A stretch of 64,000 nucleotides of DNA from Pedobacter sp. Leaf176 (GCF_001424305.1 NZ_LMPD01000002.1:564280-628279), one strand, 5' to 3'. Positions 17,280-27,608 are shown, numbered from the stretch's first letter. A program made the numbers and translations. The notes: generated from the letters alone by a model not told the origin.

Positions 17280-18251
17280 ATGAAATTAAGCGCAATTGTA
17301 TCGCATATTCTGCTGCTGTTTTCATTTTTAACCCCAGGGATGGTTTTTTCTCAAACTAACGTAAAAATTAGTTGTCCAGAGGCTGCTCAATATTACGCCA
17401 AAGACAGCATCAACATAGTTACTTTCGGAGCCAGTACAGTTGAAGGTGTAAAAGGACTTGGCTTTCAAAGCATGCTGGAAAGTAATTTTTTCAATTGTTA
17501 TCCTGGCAAAGTTATAAACATAACAAACCAGGGTATCGGTGGACAAACCACTTTGCAAGGACTGTTACGGATTGATAAAGCAATTCTCAACCGGACAGGT
17601 TTTATAGTAATTTCTATGGGCATAAATGATGCGCTGGCTATTAACGCGGGAAGAGGTAGCATTTCGCAAACGGAAGCGAACATGAGGCTACTTATTACAA
17701 CCAGCCTGAATCAAAAATTAACACCTATTTTGTGTACTTTACAAAATGTTGACGATCGTACGGATAGAAATTTAATTGCAGTGAATGCGACAATTCGCCA
17801 GTTAAATACAATATACCGGAAACTGGTTACAGAATATAAATTGTATCTGGCTGATGTTAATGGTGCCATGCGCCGTGATTTTTCACTTTACCAGGATGTT
17901 TTTCATCCAAATGCACGGGGATATAGACTTATAAGCTACGTAATTTTTGATGCGATCAACAAAGCGATTTTTGATAAATTTTTGCAGTTTGTCGTAACTC
18001 AGAATTATCCAAATCCTGCGTCAAGCCAAACTTCTATCGATATTGTTTTGCCGGAAGCCGATAAAATTAATGTCCAGATCTATGACCTGATGGGCAGGTT
18101 AATTAAAACGGTCCTCAATGAATATTTAAACACTGGTAAGCATACACTTGAAATTAATACAACAACTTTCGCTTCCGGCATTTATTTCTTCAAAATATCT
18201 TCAGATTCGGGGCAATACAATTCGGTTAAAAAGTTTATTGTGGCCAGATAA
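17280..18251 (+). CDS. Secreted SGNH/GDSL hydrolase with T9SS type A sorting domain
   Basis: A 323-residue exported esterase/lipase-like protein. The signal peptide covers about 1-24 (cleavage near FSQ). The SGNH blocks are FGASTVEG with nucleophile Ser52, GIGG (block II), MGIND with Asn116 (block III) and DVFHPN with Asp206/His209 (block V). Residues ~240-323 form a type A C-terminal sorting domain: NYPNPASSQTSIDI, VQIYDLMGRLI, LEINTTTFASGIYFFKI and a basic end, as recognised by the type IX system. It should therefore be surface-attached or released. The natural ester substrate is unknown. Confidence 0.92.
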   Translation: MKLSAIVSHILLLFSFLTPGMVFSQTNVKISCPEAAQYYAKDSINIVTFGASTVEGVKGLGFQSMLESNFFNCYPGKVINITNQGIGGQTTLQGLLRIDKAILNRTGFIVISMGINDALAINAGRGSISQTEANMRLLITTSLNQKLTPILCTLQNVDDRTDRNLIAVNATIRQLNTIYRKLVTEYKLYLADVNGAMRRDFSLYQDVFHPNARGYRLISYVIFDAINKAIFDKFLQFVVTQNYPNPASSQTSIDIVLPEADKINVQIYDLMGRLIKTVLNEYLNTGKHTLEINTTTFASGIYFFKISSDSGQYNSVKKFIVAR

Positions 18252-18292
18252 CGGAGATCTTCAAATTAGCCTGAGGTAGATTAATTTTGTTT

Positions 18293-18300
18293 TATCTTTA
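18293..18300 (+). promoter_or_regulatory. -7 promoter box for the PH-domain pair
   Basis: TATCTTTA, one mismatch from TAnnTTTG, ending 3 bases before the ATG at 18304. That is unusually close and would give a very short leader. Confidence 0.35.
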
Positions 18301-18303
18301 ACC

Positions 18304-18849
18304 ATGCCAATAAATACTTTTACCAATGAAGAAATCGACCTCGATTCCCTTCCCAAATACGAAGAAATATCTTTAAACAAGCCTCATTCAGATTATTGGA
18401 AAATTATTTGCATTAACCTTTTTATTTGCTTGGTTATTGGAGGAATTGCAATCGGTTTGGCCCTGACTTTTTTCACATGGGTTAAACCGTATGCCATCGT
18501 AATCTGTTTTATGTATTTGTTGGTTATATTTTTTCTTTTCGTGATTTTTTGGATAAGCTTTAAAAAACGTGGTTACGCCATTAGAACCAGGGATGTTATT
18601 TATAAGAGTGGCATTATTGCCGAATCTACGACCATAGTACCACTAAACAGAATTCAGCATATCGAATTGAATGAGGGCATTTTCTCCAGGATGTTCAAAT
18701 TAGGAACGCTGCAAATATTTACTGCTGGCGGTCAAACCGGCCATTTACATATTGCTGGAATACCAATTGAAGAGGCAAAAAGCATTCGGGATTTGCTTTT
18801 GAACAAACTGGAATCAATTCAGGATACAATTGTCAAACAGGAATTATAA
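18304..18849 (+). CDS. Bacterial PH-domain membrane protein, YdbS-like
   Basis: A 181-residue membrane protein. Two membrane helices (about 38-60 and 67-85) are followed by a bacterial PH (bPH2/DUF304) domain at about 95-175, with motifs RTRDVIYKSGIIAESTTIVP and RIQHIELNEGIFSRMFKLGTL. YdbS-type proteins occur in tandem with YdbT-type proteins in many bacteria; their molecular role is unresolved. The stop codon overlaps the next start (TAATG), so the two products are probably made in a fixed ratio and may form a complex. Confidence 0.88.
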   Translation: MPINTFTNEEIDLDSLPKYEEISLNKPHSDYWKIICINLFICLVIGGIAIGLALTFFTWVKPYAIVICFMYLLVIFFLFVIFWISFKKRGYAIRTRDVIYKSGIIAESTTIVPLNRIQHIELNEGIFSRMFKLGTLQIFTAGGQTGHLHIAGIPIEEAKSIRDLLLNKLESIQDTIVKQEL

Positions 18850-20357
18850 TGGAAAGAGATTTTAGTAAACCTCAACGGGAATCGGCCGTCGGTATTGTCG
18901 TCATGGCTGTTCATACCATCTTAAAAGTTGTTAAGGCATTGTTTTTCTTTATCATTTACGCCTTTGTTAAGATAGATGGAGTCTATTTAAGCTATATCTT
19001 ATTGGCACTTGCAATCTTAATTTTGCTTTGCCTCATTTATGGATATTTCTGGTATTTAAAATTTACTTTCTTTTTGAATAAGGAAAAACAAGAATTTGTA
19101 GTGAATAAGGGTATTTTCAATCGCGACCAGGTAATTATTCAGTTGGACAAAATACAGCAGGTCAACATCAATCAAAATATTTTGCAAAAAATTATCGGTG
19201 TTTATGGTTTAAAAATTGATACTGCCGGTGCAAAAGGGGAAGAAGTAAGTATTAAGGCCATAGACGAGATTTCAGCCTATAATCTAAAAGAACACTTGTT
19301 GAGTAAAAAAGAAACTTCTGTTGAGCGGGTATCGGAAATTGATGAAAAACTTATACCTACTAATGAAACACCTTTGTTAAGAATTAGTTCCTGGACGTTA
19401 TTTAAGGTTGGCTTAACTTCAAATTATGGACAAAGTTTAGCACTGATGATTGCATTTTTCTTATACACCATTCAAGAAGCAAGACATATTATGGATGTTT
19501 TCGACATTGACAAAGGCTATGTCGAAAGTACAGTGATGGGCCTGGCTACCTTATTTTCTTTAGCAATCATCGTTGTAATATTATTGGTTGCCTTATTGAT
19601 TATTAATCTGGTTAGAACATTCTACAAATATTTTGAATTGGAAATCAGTCAGCATAAACACTCCTTACTATTATCTTCCGGTTTAATTGCTAAAAAAAGC
19701 ACTTTAATAAGTCAGGGAAAAGTGCAGATTACAAAATATAGTCAGAATTACTTTCAGAAAAAACTGAATATACTAAACATGAGTTTAAGGCAAGCACAGT
19801 TTGGTCAAAGTAAAAAAGAAGATGAAATGCAGGGGAATATTTTAGAAATTGTAGGCTGTAGCCCTTTAGAGCGTGATGAATTGTTAAAAATAATATTTGG
19901 TCGCCCACTTGCGCAAGGGAAAACCTTTAAGCCTGATTGGCGCTTTTTGAATTTGCCTGTGTTCTTCAAAATAGTATTACCCCTATTTATTTTCCTGATT
20001 GCAGCCTATAATATCCCTGAGTTGAATCCATATATTGGTGTTTCAATCACTTATTTCGTTATCGGTATTTTCATGATTTATCTGAGTTACCGCAGACATC
20101 GGATTTCAGTAAATCGGGATTTTATCATTAAAACAAGTGGTATTTGGGATATTTCGAAAGAAATAATTTTGCCTGGTAAAATACAGGCGATTACAACCTT
20201 TCAATATCCCTGGCACAAAAACATTGACGTTGGTCATTTAACATTGCATACCGCTGCCGGGCAGATACAATTTAAATATGGAAACTATAGCGAAATTAAG
20301 CAACTTGTAAATTACTGGTTATATCAATTAGAAAGCAAAAATGAAAATTGGATGTAG
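18849..20357 (+). CDS. Bacterial PH-domain membrane protein, YdbT-like
   Basis: A 502-residue membrane protein with three bPH2-type segments. The first is near 75-145 (FVVNKGIFNRDQVIIQLDKIQQVN), the second near 265-330 and the third near 415-495 (RDFIIKTSGIWDISKEI, then GHLTLHTAAGQ). Paired membrane helices precede each segment (about 17-70, 195-260, 375-410). This triple arrangement is the YdbT pattern. It directly follows the YdbS-like gene with a one-base overlap. The ligand and function are unknown. Confidence 0.88.
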   Translation: MERDFSKPQRESAVGIVVMAVHTILKVVKALFFFIIYAFVKIDGVYLSYILLALAILILLCLIYGYFWYLKFTFFLNKEKQEFVVNKGIFNRDQVIIQLDKIQQVNINQNILQKIIGVYGLKIDTAGAKGEEVSIKAIDEISAYNLKEHLLSKKETSVERVSEIDEKLIPTNETPLLRISSWTLFKVGLTSNYGQSLALMIAFFLYTIQEARHIMDVFDIDKGYVESTVMGLATLFSLAIIVVILLVALLIINLVRTFYKYFELEISQHKHSLLLSSGLIAKKSTLISQGKVQITKYSQNYFQKKLNILNMSLRQAQFGQSKKEDEMQGNILEIVGCSPLERDELLKIIFGRPLAQGKTFKPDWRFLNLPVFFKIVLPLFIFLIAAYNIPELNPYIGVSITYFVIGIFMIYLSYRRHRISVNRDFIIKTSGIWDISKEIILPGKIQAITTFQYPWHKNIDVGHLTLHTAAGQIQFKYGNYSEIKQLVNYWLYQLESKNENWM

Positions 20358-20450
20358 TTTGAAGGAAGCAAAAAGCTGAATAACTAAAGCTAAAGCGAAA
20401 ACAATTAGCTGTTCAAAATGTTTAAGTGGAATTTCTAACAGCTAAGTATT

Positions 20451-20774
20451 TTAAAGTATCATAATGCCCTTTATTGTTCCTACTTGTTTGTACACTGCAA
20501 TAATATCATCAGCGTTTTGCATTTGCTTTTTTACTGTGATGGAAACATATTTTCCGGTTTTAGATGGTTGCTCAATAAATTCATCATCGGGCAAAACGCC
20601 TCGCAAATCTTTTATTTTATCAAGTCCCCCTGTAATAATAAATTTAAAATGGTACACACCGGGAAATTTCTCTACACTTTCCAATTTCTCTTTTAGATTA
20701 GCATAAATATCGTTACTTGTACCTTCTGGTATATCCGTAAATTCGATGTCTTTATTGATTTTCTTTTCTTCCAT
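20451..20774 (-). CDS. DUF493 family protein (YbeD-like)
   Basis: A 107-residue cytoplasmic protein of the DUF493 family. The core is YHFKFIITGGLDKIKDLRGVLP followed by GKYVSITVKKQMQNADDIIAVYKQVGTIKGIMIL. E. coli YbeD has a ferredoxin-like fold similar to ACT/regulatory domains. Both adjacent genes are on the other strand, so this is a single-gene unit. No specific function can be assigned. Confidence 0.85.
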   Translation of the reverse strand: MEEKKINKDIEFTDIPEGTSNDIYANLKEKLESVEKFPGVYHFKFIITGGLDKIKDLRGVLPDDEFIEQPSKTGKYVSITVKKQMQNADDIIAVYKQVGTIKGIMIL

Positions 20775-21075
20775 ATTAGCGACATATCAAATTCTATTCC
20801 CAATTGATAAAGGTGTAATTTTGGCAGTGCATGAGGTTCAGATGTTCATCCTATGATAAAAGGCCTAATGCATATAAATCAATCCTCCATGACTATAAAC
20901 TTACATTTTCTTAACTCCTTAATGGTGAGAATTAGCCAATTTGATTTGTAAACCTAAATAGAATCACAAAACTATTTCCCTAAACCTTTGATTAGCGGAT
21001 AATAATCAGGATTTGCTTTTCAAAAAAATCGCTACTCTATTTCTCCACAAATTCAATAAAAAACTTTTGAATTGT

Positions 21076-21103
21076 TATTTTTGAACCTCAAAAAAACAGG
21101 AGC
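21076..21103 (+). promoter_or_regulatory. -7 box and ribosome binding site that fix the UvrD start
   Basis: TATTTTTG at 21076-21083 matches TAnnTTTG, and AGGAG at 21099-21103 is a good Shine-Dalgarno match 4 bases before the TTG at 21108. An earlier in-frame TTG at 21072 lies upstream of the box and would not be on the mRNA. The rest of the gap 20775-21075 shows nothing recognisable. Confidence 0.7.
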
Positions 21104-21107
21104 CGAT

Positions 21108-23405
21108 TTGGACTATTTAGAAGGATTAAATCCACAACAAAGAGCAGCAGTAGAGAACACGAAAGGGCCGGTAATGATTGTTGCGGGTGCAGGTTCGGGC
21201 AAAACACGTGTAATTACCTATCGCGTAGCGCACCTGATTCAAACCGGCACTGATCCATTTAATATCCTGGTTTTAACCTTTACTAATAAGGCAAGCAAGG
21301 ATATGCGTGAGCGTATTTCGAAAGTGGTTGGCGCGGAGGCGAAAAATATTTGGATGGGTACCTTCCACTCTGTCTTTGCAAAAATCTTACGTGTTGAAGC
21401 CGAAAAAATTGGCTATCCGAATAACTTTACCATCTACGATACCGACGATAGCAAAAGTGTTATCCGCGCCATTTTGAAAGAAATGCAACTGGACGATAAA
21501 TTATACGCGCCAAACTTTGTTTACGGTCGCATATCTTCTGCAAAAAATAATTTAATTTCCTGGGGAGAATACCAGGCGAATGATCAGATTCAGGCTGAAG
21601 ACATACAGAATAAGCGTCCGTTATTAGGTCAGATTTATGAGCAATATGCTAAACGCTGTTTCAGAGCGGGCGCCATGGATTTTGACGACCTTTTATTTAA
21701 AACAAACGTCTTATTAAAGGAACATCCCGACGTATTAAACAAATACCAGCAAAAATTCAGGTATTTGATGGTGGATGAGTACCAGGATACAAACTTTTCA
21801 CAATATACCATTGTAAAAAAACTGGCTGCTGCTTACCAGAACATTTGTGTGGTGGGCGATGATGCGCAAAGTATTTATGCTTTCCGTGGAGCTAACATTC
21901 AGAATATCTTAAACTTCGAACGCGATTATCCTGATTTAAAAGTATATAAACTGGAGCAAAATTACCGCTCTACCCAAAATATTGTTGATGCAGCAAGCAG
22001 CATCATAGCCAACAACAAAAATCAGCTGGAAAAGAATGTGTTTTCTGAAAATGTTGAAGGCGACAGAATAAAGGTTTCCCGTGCTTTTACCGATAACGAA
22101 GAAGGTAAATTGGTCGCCGAATCCATTATCCAGGAACGTGGTTTAAAGGGTTACCAATACCACGATTTTGCTATATTATACCGTACGAATGCACAAAGCA
22201 GGGCTATGGAGGAAGGCCTGCGCAAATTAAATGTACCTTATAGAATTTATGGTGGAACATCTTTCTACCAGCGCAAAGAGATTAAGGATTTAATAGCCTA
22301 TTTCCGTTTGACTTTCAATCCAAAAGATGAAGAAGCAATTAAAAGGGTAATTAATTATCCGAAACGCGGAATCGGAGATACTTCGATCGATAAAATCATA
22401 GTAGCTGCCGACCAGAATAACGTCACGATGTGGGATGTGATTTCCAATGCGCATCAATATGTTGACGGCCGTTTGGCAAACCAGTTGAATGATTTTGCAA
22501 TGATGATTAAAAGTTTTCAGGCAGAAGCTAAAAAGCTTGACGCCTATGAATCGGCTTTGTTTATCGCTCAACATGCAGGCATTTTAAAAGAATTATATAC
22601 CGATGACAGCGTTGAAGGCCGTTCGAGATATGAAAATATTCAGGAATTATTAAATGGTATAAAAGAGTTTGCAGAGCGTGAAGATATTGAAGAAAAAGGT
22701 CTTGATATTTTTATGCAGGATGTGGCGCTTTTAACCAATGATGATAAAGATGGTGATAAGAACAAAGATACCGTTTCTTTAATGACCATACACTCGGCTA
22801 AAGGCTTGGAGTTCAAAAACGTATTTATTGTCGGTTTGGAAGAGAACTTATTCCCTTCGCAAATGTCGGTTAATTCGCGTTCTGACCTGGAAGAAGAGCG
22901 ACGTTTATTTTATGTTGCCATTACACGGGCTGAAGTGAAATTAACGATCACTTATGCTACGTCCCGTTACCGTTGGGGAACTTTAACAAATTGTGAACCA
23001 AGCCGTTTTATCAATGAAATTAATCCGCGGTTTTTAGAACTGGATGTTAAACCTGCCAAAAGCAATGTTTTTGAAGGCAATTTTGATGATGAACGTAAAA
23101 CCTGGACCTCGCAACCCCGGGATTTCTTTAGCAAGCCAAAACCCGCAAATACTACATCTGCGCCGCCTGCCCGTCCGAAAACCACTTCATTGCTTGCAAA
23201 AGCACATGTTCCAAGCCCTGGCTTTGCACCCTCACAACCACATGAGTTTCAAGGCGGCATGGAAGTGGAACACGAAAAATTCGGTTTCGGAAAAGTCATT
23301 AGTTTAGAAGGAAATTTACCAGACGTTAAGGCAACCGTATTTTTTCAGGGACTTGGTAATAAACAATTGTTATTGAAGTTTGCGAAATTAATGATTGTGA
23401 AGTAG
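21108..23405 (+). CDS. UvrD/PcrA-type superfamily 1 DNA helicase
   Basis: A 765-residue 3'-5' DNA helicase acting in nucleotide-excision and mismatch repair and in replication-fork maintenance. The SF1A motifs run in order: LNPQQRAAVE (Q motif), AGAGSGKT (motif I), VLTFTNKA (Ia), DEYQDTN (II), GDDAQSIYAFRGA (III), KLEQNYRST (IV), HSAKGLEFKNVFIVGLEE (V) and RRLFYVAITRA (VI). A Pro/Ala-rich linker leads to a C-terminal Tudor-like region (VEHEKFGFGKVISLEG), as in PcrA. Start TTG 21108 is chosen from the Shine-Dalgarno and promoter positions. Confidence 0.95.
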   Translation: MDYLEGLNPQQRAAVENTKGPVMIVAGAGSGKTRVITYRVAHLIQTGTDPFNILVLTFTNKASKDMRERISKVVGAEAKNIWMGTFHSVFAKILRVEAEKIGYPNNFTIYDTDDSKSVIRAILKEMQLDDKLYAPNFVYGRISSAKNNLISWGEYQANDQIQAEDIQNKRPLLGQIYEQYAKRCFRAGAMDFDDLLFKTNVLLKEHPDVLNKYQQKFRYLMVDEYQDTNFSQYTIVKKLAAAYQNICVVGDDAQSIYAFRGANIQNILNFERDYPDLKVYKLEQNYRSTQNIVDAASSIIANNKNQLEKNVFSENVEGDRIKVSRAFTDNEEGKLVAESIIQERGLKGYQYHDFAILYRTNAQSRAMEEGLRKLNVPYRIYGGTSFYQRKEIKDLIAYFRLTFNPKDEEAIKRVINYPKRGIGDTSIDKIIVAADQNNVTMWDVISNAHQYVDGRLANQLNDFAMMIKSFQAEAKKLDAYESALFIAQHAGILKELYTDDSVEGRSRYENIQELLNGIKEFAEREDIEEKGLDIFMQDVALLTNDDKDGDKNKDTVSLMTIHSAKGLEFKNVFIVGLEENLFPSQMSVNSRSDLEEERRLFYVAITRAEVKLTITYATSRYRWGTLTNCEPSRFINEINPRFLELDVKPAKSNVFEGNFDDERKTWTSQPRDFFSKPKPANTTSAPPARPKTTSLLAKAHVPSPGFAPSQPHEFQGGMEVEHEKFGFGKVISLEGNLPDVKATVFFQGLGNKQLLLKFAKLMIVK

Positions 23406-23791
23406 TTCGCTAACTTTAGCCGCAGATCCTCAGATTATTTTTATTATTTACCACAGAAACACAGAATTACATTAGAAAATTTTCCATGATTTCAGTGTTT
23501 CCTTGGCAATATTAGATGAAGTATCTGCATACAAATTGGCTAAACTTTAGCCAAAGATTTTATTTGCTACGGAAACACGGATTAACACAGAATTAAATTA
23601 GAAAATTTCCCGTACTCAGTGCTTCTGTGGCAATACTTCTAAAAATTTTCTCTGATTTTTCTTCATACCTCTGTGAAATCTCCGTGTACTCTGTGGTAAA
23701 ACCCTTTTGTGTTCTTTTCGAAAAACTTTGCGCTCTTTGCGGTTAAATCCCAGAAAATCTGGTTTGAAAAAACCCTAAATTATCCTTATTA
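23406..23791. repeat. CACAGAG / CGCAAAG inverted intergenic repeats
   Basis: The uvrD-smc gap is filled with degenerate copies of two text-like repeats. ACCACAGAAACACAGAAT (about 23452) and ACGGATTAACACAGAATTAA face CTCTGTGAAATCTCCGTG and CTCTGTGGTAAAA (about 23671-23701). TTTAGCCGCAGAT at the left faces CTTTGCGCTCTTTGCGG (about 23727-23744) at the right. The arms are inverted, so the RNA could fold. A relative lies at 48902-49084. Confidence 0.65.
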
Positions 23792-23818
23792 TTGGATTCG
23801 GTTCTCCGGCCACAAACC

Positions 23819-26800
23819 ATGCAACTTACCCGATTAGAAATTAAAGGATTTAAAAGCTTTGGAGACAAAGTGACCATCAATTTTAATGAGGGCGTTACAG
23901 CTATTGTTGGCCCGAATGGTTGCGGAAAATCAAACGTAATCGATGCGATGCGCTGGGTATTGGGCGAGCAGAGTACAAAAGCACTACGCTCTGAAAAGAT
24001 GGAAAACATTATTTTTAATGGCACCAAGAATCGTAAACAAGCACAACTGGCAGAAGTTTCTTTGAGTTTCGATAACACTAAAAACATTCTTCCAACGGCC
24101 TATTCTCAGGTTACAGTGACCAGAAAACTGTATCGGAACGGTGATAGCGAATATCGTTTAAATGATGTTCAGTGTCGTCTGAAAGACATTACCGATTTAT
24201 TTTTAGATACCGGAATCGGTTCGGACAGCTATTCGATTATCGAACTCAAAATGGTTGATGAAATTATCACCAATAAAGAACATAGCCGCCGTTCCTTGTT
24301 TGAAGAGGCATCCGGAATTTCTAAATACAAACTTCGCAAGAAACAAACTTTCAATAAATTAAAAGATACTGAGACAGACTTAGAACGTGTAGAGGATTTA
24401 CTCTTCGAAATAGAAAAGAACCTGAAAACACTCGAAAATCAAGCACGAAAAGCCGAGCGTTACTACAAACTAAAGGAGCAATATCGCGAATTAAGTGTAC
24501 AGCTGGCGACCCATCGAATCGCCTTTTTCCGTACAGATTTAAATGCTTTAGAAAGCCAGGAACAAAATCAGCAGATTTCGAGAATGGAATTAAGTGCTAA
24601 AATTGATAATCAGGAAGCTGAACTTCAAAAACTTAAGCTTGGAAGTATTAATCATGAGAAAAATCTTTCTATCCAACAAAAAGCAACCAATGAATTGGTC
24701 TCGAAAATCCGCGCCTATGAAAGTGAGAAAAAAGTCAAGAATGAGCAGATGCGTTTTTTACAGGAAAAAGAAACACGCTTATCCGGAGAACTGGAAAAAG
24801 ACAAAAATCAGCTTAACCACATCAAATACAATATAAAACGTCTAAATGAAGAAATTTTAACCGAAACCGAAGTTTTTCATAAAGTAGAATCCGATTTGAA
24901 ACTACTTAAGTCTTCACTCGATACGCTTCGCGAACAACAGCAAATAGAAAAAAATCGAATTGATAAGCTGGTAAAATCGGTTAATGATTTGCAGGCTCAG
25001 GTTTATCAGTCGCAAAAGGAAATCGACATTTTAAATATCCAGAAGGATGCTTTGGTTCAGGAATCGAACAGAAACGTGGATGATACGGAATCCAAAACAT
25101 CAGAATTAAAGGCATTCGATCATGCTTTGGGCGAACTTGATATCCAGGTATCAGAAAAGCAAAGCCAGATTAAACAACTCAAAGAGGCCGAAGAAGTCTT
25201 GAAAGAGAAATTAGCCAAATCGGAATCCAATTTAAGTGCCAATAAAGAAAAGCTGACTGCCGAAAACCGAAAAAAAGATGCAAAACAAAACGAGTACAAC
25301 CTGACAAAGTCGCTTGTAGATAGCCTGGAAGGCTTTCCTGAATCAATTCGTTTTCTTAAAAAGAATAGTGCATTTGCGAAAAGTGCCTTACTGCTATCCG
25401 ATATTTTGTTCTGCGATGAGGACTACCGGATCGCCATCGAAAATTATTTGGAACCAGTAATGAATCATTATGTAGTTGATAAATATGCAGACGCAGTTCA
25501 GGCGATTAATTTGTTAACGGATGCAAGCCGCGGGCGGGCGAATTTTTTTATCTTGGAAAATATACCCGATAAAAATCCAACGCTTGTCAATCATGAAGGA
25601 CTGATTCCGGCTTTATCGGTTATTGAGGTCGATAAAAAGTACAATCAGCTTTGCAATTTACTTTTACAAAATGTATACATCGCCATCGCAGAGCAAGAGC
25701 ATCTTTTCAAAACTACACCAACAGAAAGTATAACCATTCTGGCGAAAAACGGTAAATATGCCCAAACTAAATTTACTTTGGCAGGCGGATCTGTTGGATT
25801 GTTTGAAGGAAAAAGAATAGGCCGGGCAAAGAATTTAGAAAATTTAGCGAAAGAAATTAAAATTTCAGAGTCGCTTATTAATCAATACAATACAGCCATT
25901 TCTGTAGAAACAGATAATATTTTCAATCTAAAAGAAGCTTCGCAAATTAACCAGATTAATAATCTGCAGCAGGAGTTGAACCGTTTTATTAATGAACAAA
26001 TTTCGGTTCAGACACGTCGCGACCAATATCAGGAGTTTATTACAACCAGCAAAAACCGAAAAACTGACATTGCGCAAAAGATTGTTTCGATTGAAAAATC
26101 ACTCAGCGAAAAGTTGCCTGCACTAATCGAATTGCAGAAAAAACAACAGCAAGACCATGTTAATCTGCAGGAACAGCAACTGAATTACCAGGAACTTGCC
26201 GAGCAGGTAAATGAATCTGCAGGGAAATACAATCAGGATAACATCCGTTTCCATCAACAACAGAACAAATTATCGGGGCTGGAGAAAGATTTAGATTACC
26301 GTTTTGTACAGGAAGAAGCATTAAATAAGCGAATTATACAAAACGAAAAAGAACTTCAGGAAGCACTTTTACAAATTACAGAAACGCTACAACATACAGA
26401 TGTAAGTGACGATACTCTTTTAGAGATGTATAGGCAACGTGAAGAAATGGAGAAGGGTCTTGCAGAAGTTGAAAAAGACTATTTTGAAAGTAAGGGTAAT
26501 ATCAATGAGCTTGAAAACAACCTAACAAGCATTCGTAAAAACCGTGAAGAAACCGACTTCCTTTTAACTGAAATCAAGGATAAAAAGAACACTTTGAAGA
26601 TAGATTTAAACTCACTGAAAGAACGTTTGGCAGTTGAATTTAACATCGACATTAACGATCTTTTAGAAACCGAAATAGAACAGAACGCTATTGAAAGCGA
26701 GTTTGAAGTCCGCCAAAAAGTGGAAAAAATGAAACGTAAACTCGATGAATTTGGCGCAATCAATTCTATGGCAATGGAAGCTTTCAAGGAAATGGAAGAA

Positions 26801-27358
26801 CGTTATACTTTTATACAGAATCAGAAAAAAGATCTCAATGCAGCAAAAACCGACCTCTTGCAAACGATTAAAGAGATCGATGATACCGCAAAAGATAAAT
26901 TTATGCAGGCATTTACACAAGCAAGGGAACATTTCATTGTTGTTTTCAGGTCCCTGTTTAACGAAGAAGACAGCTGCGATTTAATCCTATCCGATGTAAA
27001 TAATCCTTTAGAGGCGGATATTGATATCGTTGCACGGCCTAAGGGAAAAAGACCACTTTCCATCAATCAGTTATCCGGCGGGGAGAAAACACTAACGGCT
27101 ACTGCCCTGCTCTTTTCACTTTACCTGCTAAAACCGGCTCCATTCTGTATTTTCGATGAGGTTGATGCACCTTTGGATGATACCAACATTGATAAATTCA
27201 ATAATATTATTCGCAAATTCTCTGACCAATCGCAATTCATTATCGTGTCGCACAACAAGCGTACTATCGCAAGTACCGATATTATTTACGGCGTTACTAT
27301 GGTAGAACAGGGCGTTTCGAGGGTTGTTGCAGTAGATTTACGGGAAGTGGCAGCTTAA
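23819..27358 (+). CDS. smc: Chromosome segregation protein SMC
   Basis: A 1179-residue SMC ATPase that, with ScpA/ScpB, compacts and segregates the chromosome. The N-terminal head has MQLTRLEIKGFKSFGDK and Walker A GPNGCGKS (about 32-39). Two long coiled coils flank the hinge (about 500-680; SLEGFPESIRFLKK, then TLAGGSVGLFEGKRIGRAKN). The C-terminal head has the signature LSGGEKTLTATALLF and Walker B FCIFDEVDAPLDD. Start ATG 23819 fits the conserved N-terminus; an in-frame TTG 27 bases upstream would add nine non-conserved residues. ScpA/ScpB are not in the window. Confidence 0.96.
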   Translation: MQLTRLEIKGFKSFGDKVTINFNEGVTAIVGPNGCGKSNVIDAMRWVLGEQSTKALRSEKMENIIFNGTKNRKQAQLAEVSLSFDNTKNILPTAYSQVTVTRKLYRNGDSEYRLNDVQCRLKDITDLFLDTGIGSDSYSIIELKMVDEIITNKEHSRRSLFEEASGISKYKLRKKQTFNKLKDTETDLERVEDLLFEIEKNLKTLENQARKAERYYKLKEQYRELSVQLATHRIAFFRTDLNALESQEQNQQISRMELSAKIDNQEAELQKLKLGSINHEKNLSIQQKATNELVSKIRAYESEKKVKNEQMRFLQEKETRLSGELEKDKNQLNHIKYNIKRLNEEILTETEVFHKVESDLKLLKSSLDTLREQQQIEKNRIDKLVKSVNDLQAQVYQSQKEIDILNIQKDALVQESNRNVDDTESKTSELKAFDHALGELDIQVSEKQSQIKQLKEAEEVLKEKLAKSESNLSANKEKLTAENRKKDAKQNEYNLTKSLVDSLEGFPESIRFLKKNSAFAKSALLLSDILFCDEDYRIAIENYLEPVMNHYVVDKYADAVQAINLLTDASRGRANFFILENIPDKNPTLVNHEGLIPALSVIEVDKKYNQLCNLLLQNVYIAIAEQEHLFKTTPTESITILAKNGKYAQTKFTLAGGSVGLFEGKRIGRAKNLENLAKEIKISESLINQYNTAISVETDNIFNLKEASQINQINNLQQELNRFINEQISVQTRRDQYQEFITTSKNRKTDIAQKIVSIEKSLSEKLPALIELQKKQQQDHVNLQEQQLNYQELAEQVNESAGKYNQDNIRFHQQQNKLSGLEKDLDYRFVQEEALNKRIIQNEKELQEALLQITETLQHTDVSDDTLLEMYRQREEMEKGLAEVEKDYFESKGNINELENNLTSIRKNREETDFLLTEIKDKKNTLKIDLNSLKERLAVEFNIDINDLLETEIEQNAIESEFEVRQKVEKMKRKLDEFGAINSMAMEAFKEMEERYTFIQNQKKDLNAAKTDLLQTIKEIDDTAKDKFMQAFTQAREHFIVVFRSLFNEEDSCDLILSDVNNPLEADIDIVARPKGKRPLSINQLSGGEKTLTATALLFSLYLLKPAPFCIFDEVDAPLDDTNIDKFNNIIRKFSDQSQFIIVSHNKRTIASTDIIYGVTMVEQGVSRVVAVDLREVAA

Positions 27359-27580
27359 AAGCGAACATTTATATTGCCGTCTTTGCGAGGAAGCTTTTTT
27401 TTCAGCCGACGAAGCAATCTTATTCTAAAACTGGTTTTGGAAAATGAATTCATCCTATTTGGTGCTCTTCAGTCCTGCTTTACACTTTACTTCGTTGCAC
27501 TCTGTGTTCGTTCCAATCAGGTTTATTAACGCAATACAGCAAAAGAAACATCGTTTTCCTTTCAGTATCCCAATAATTAA
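27359..27580. repeat. Dispersed intergenic repeat fragments
   Basis: The gap after smc contains GTCTTTGCGAGGAAGC followed by CGACGAAGCAATCTT, a common Bacteroidota hairpin-type repeat, and then AGTCCTGCTTT ... CCAATCAGGTTTA. The latter keywords recur near 58420-58485. No gene is seen. Confidence 0.5.
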
Positions 27581-27588
27581 TATCTTTA
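27581..27588 (+). promoter_or_regulatory. -7 promoter box for the M28 lipoprotein gene
   Basis: TATCTTTA, one mismatch from TAnnTTTG, 20 bases before the ATG at 27609. Confidence 0.5.
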
Positions 27589-27608
27589 AGCTTTAATATT
27601 CAAAAAAA

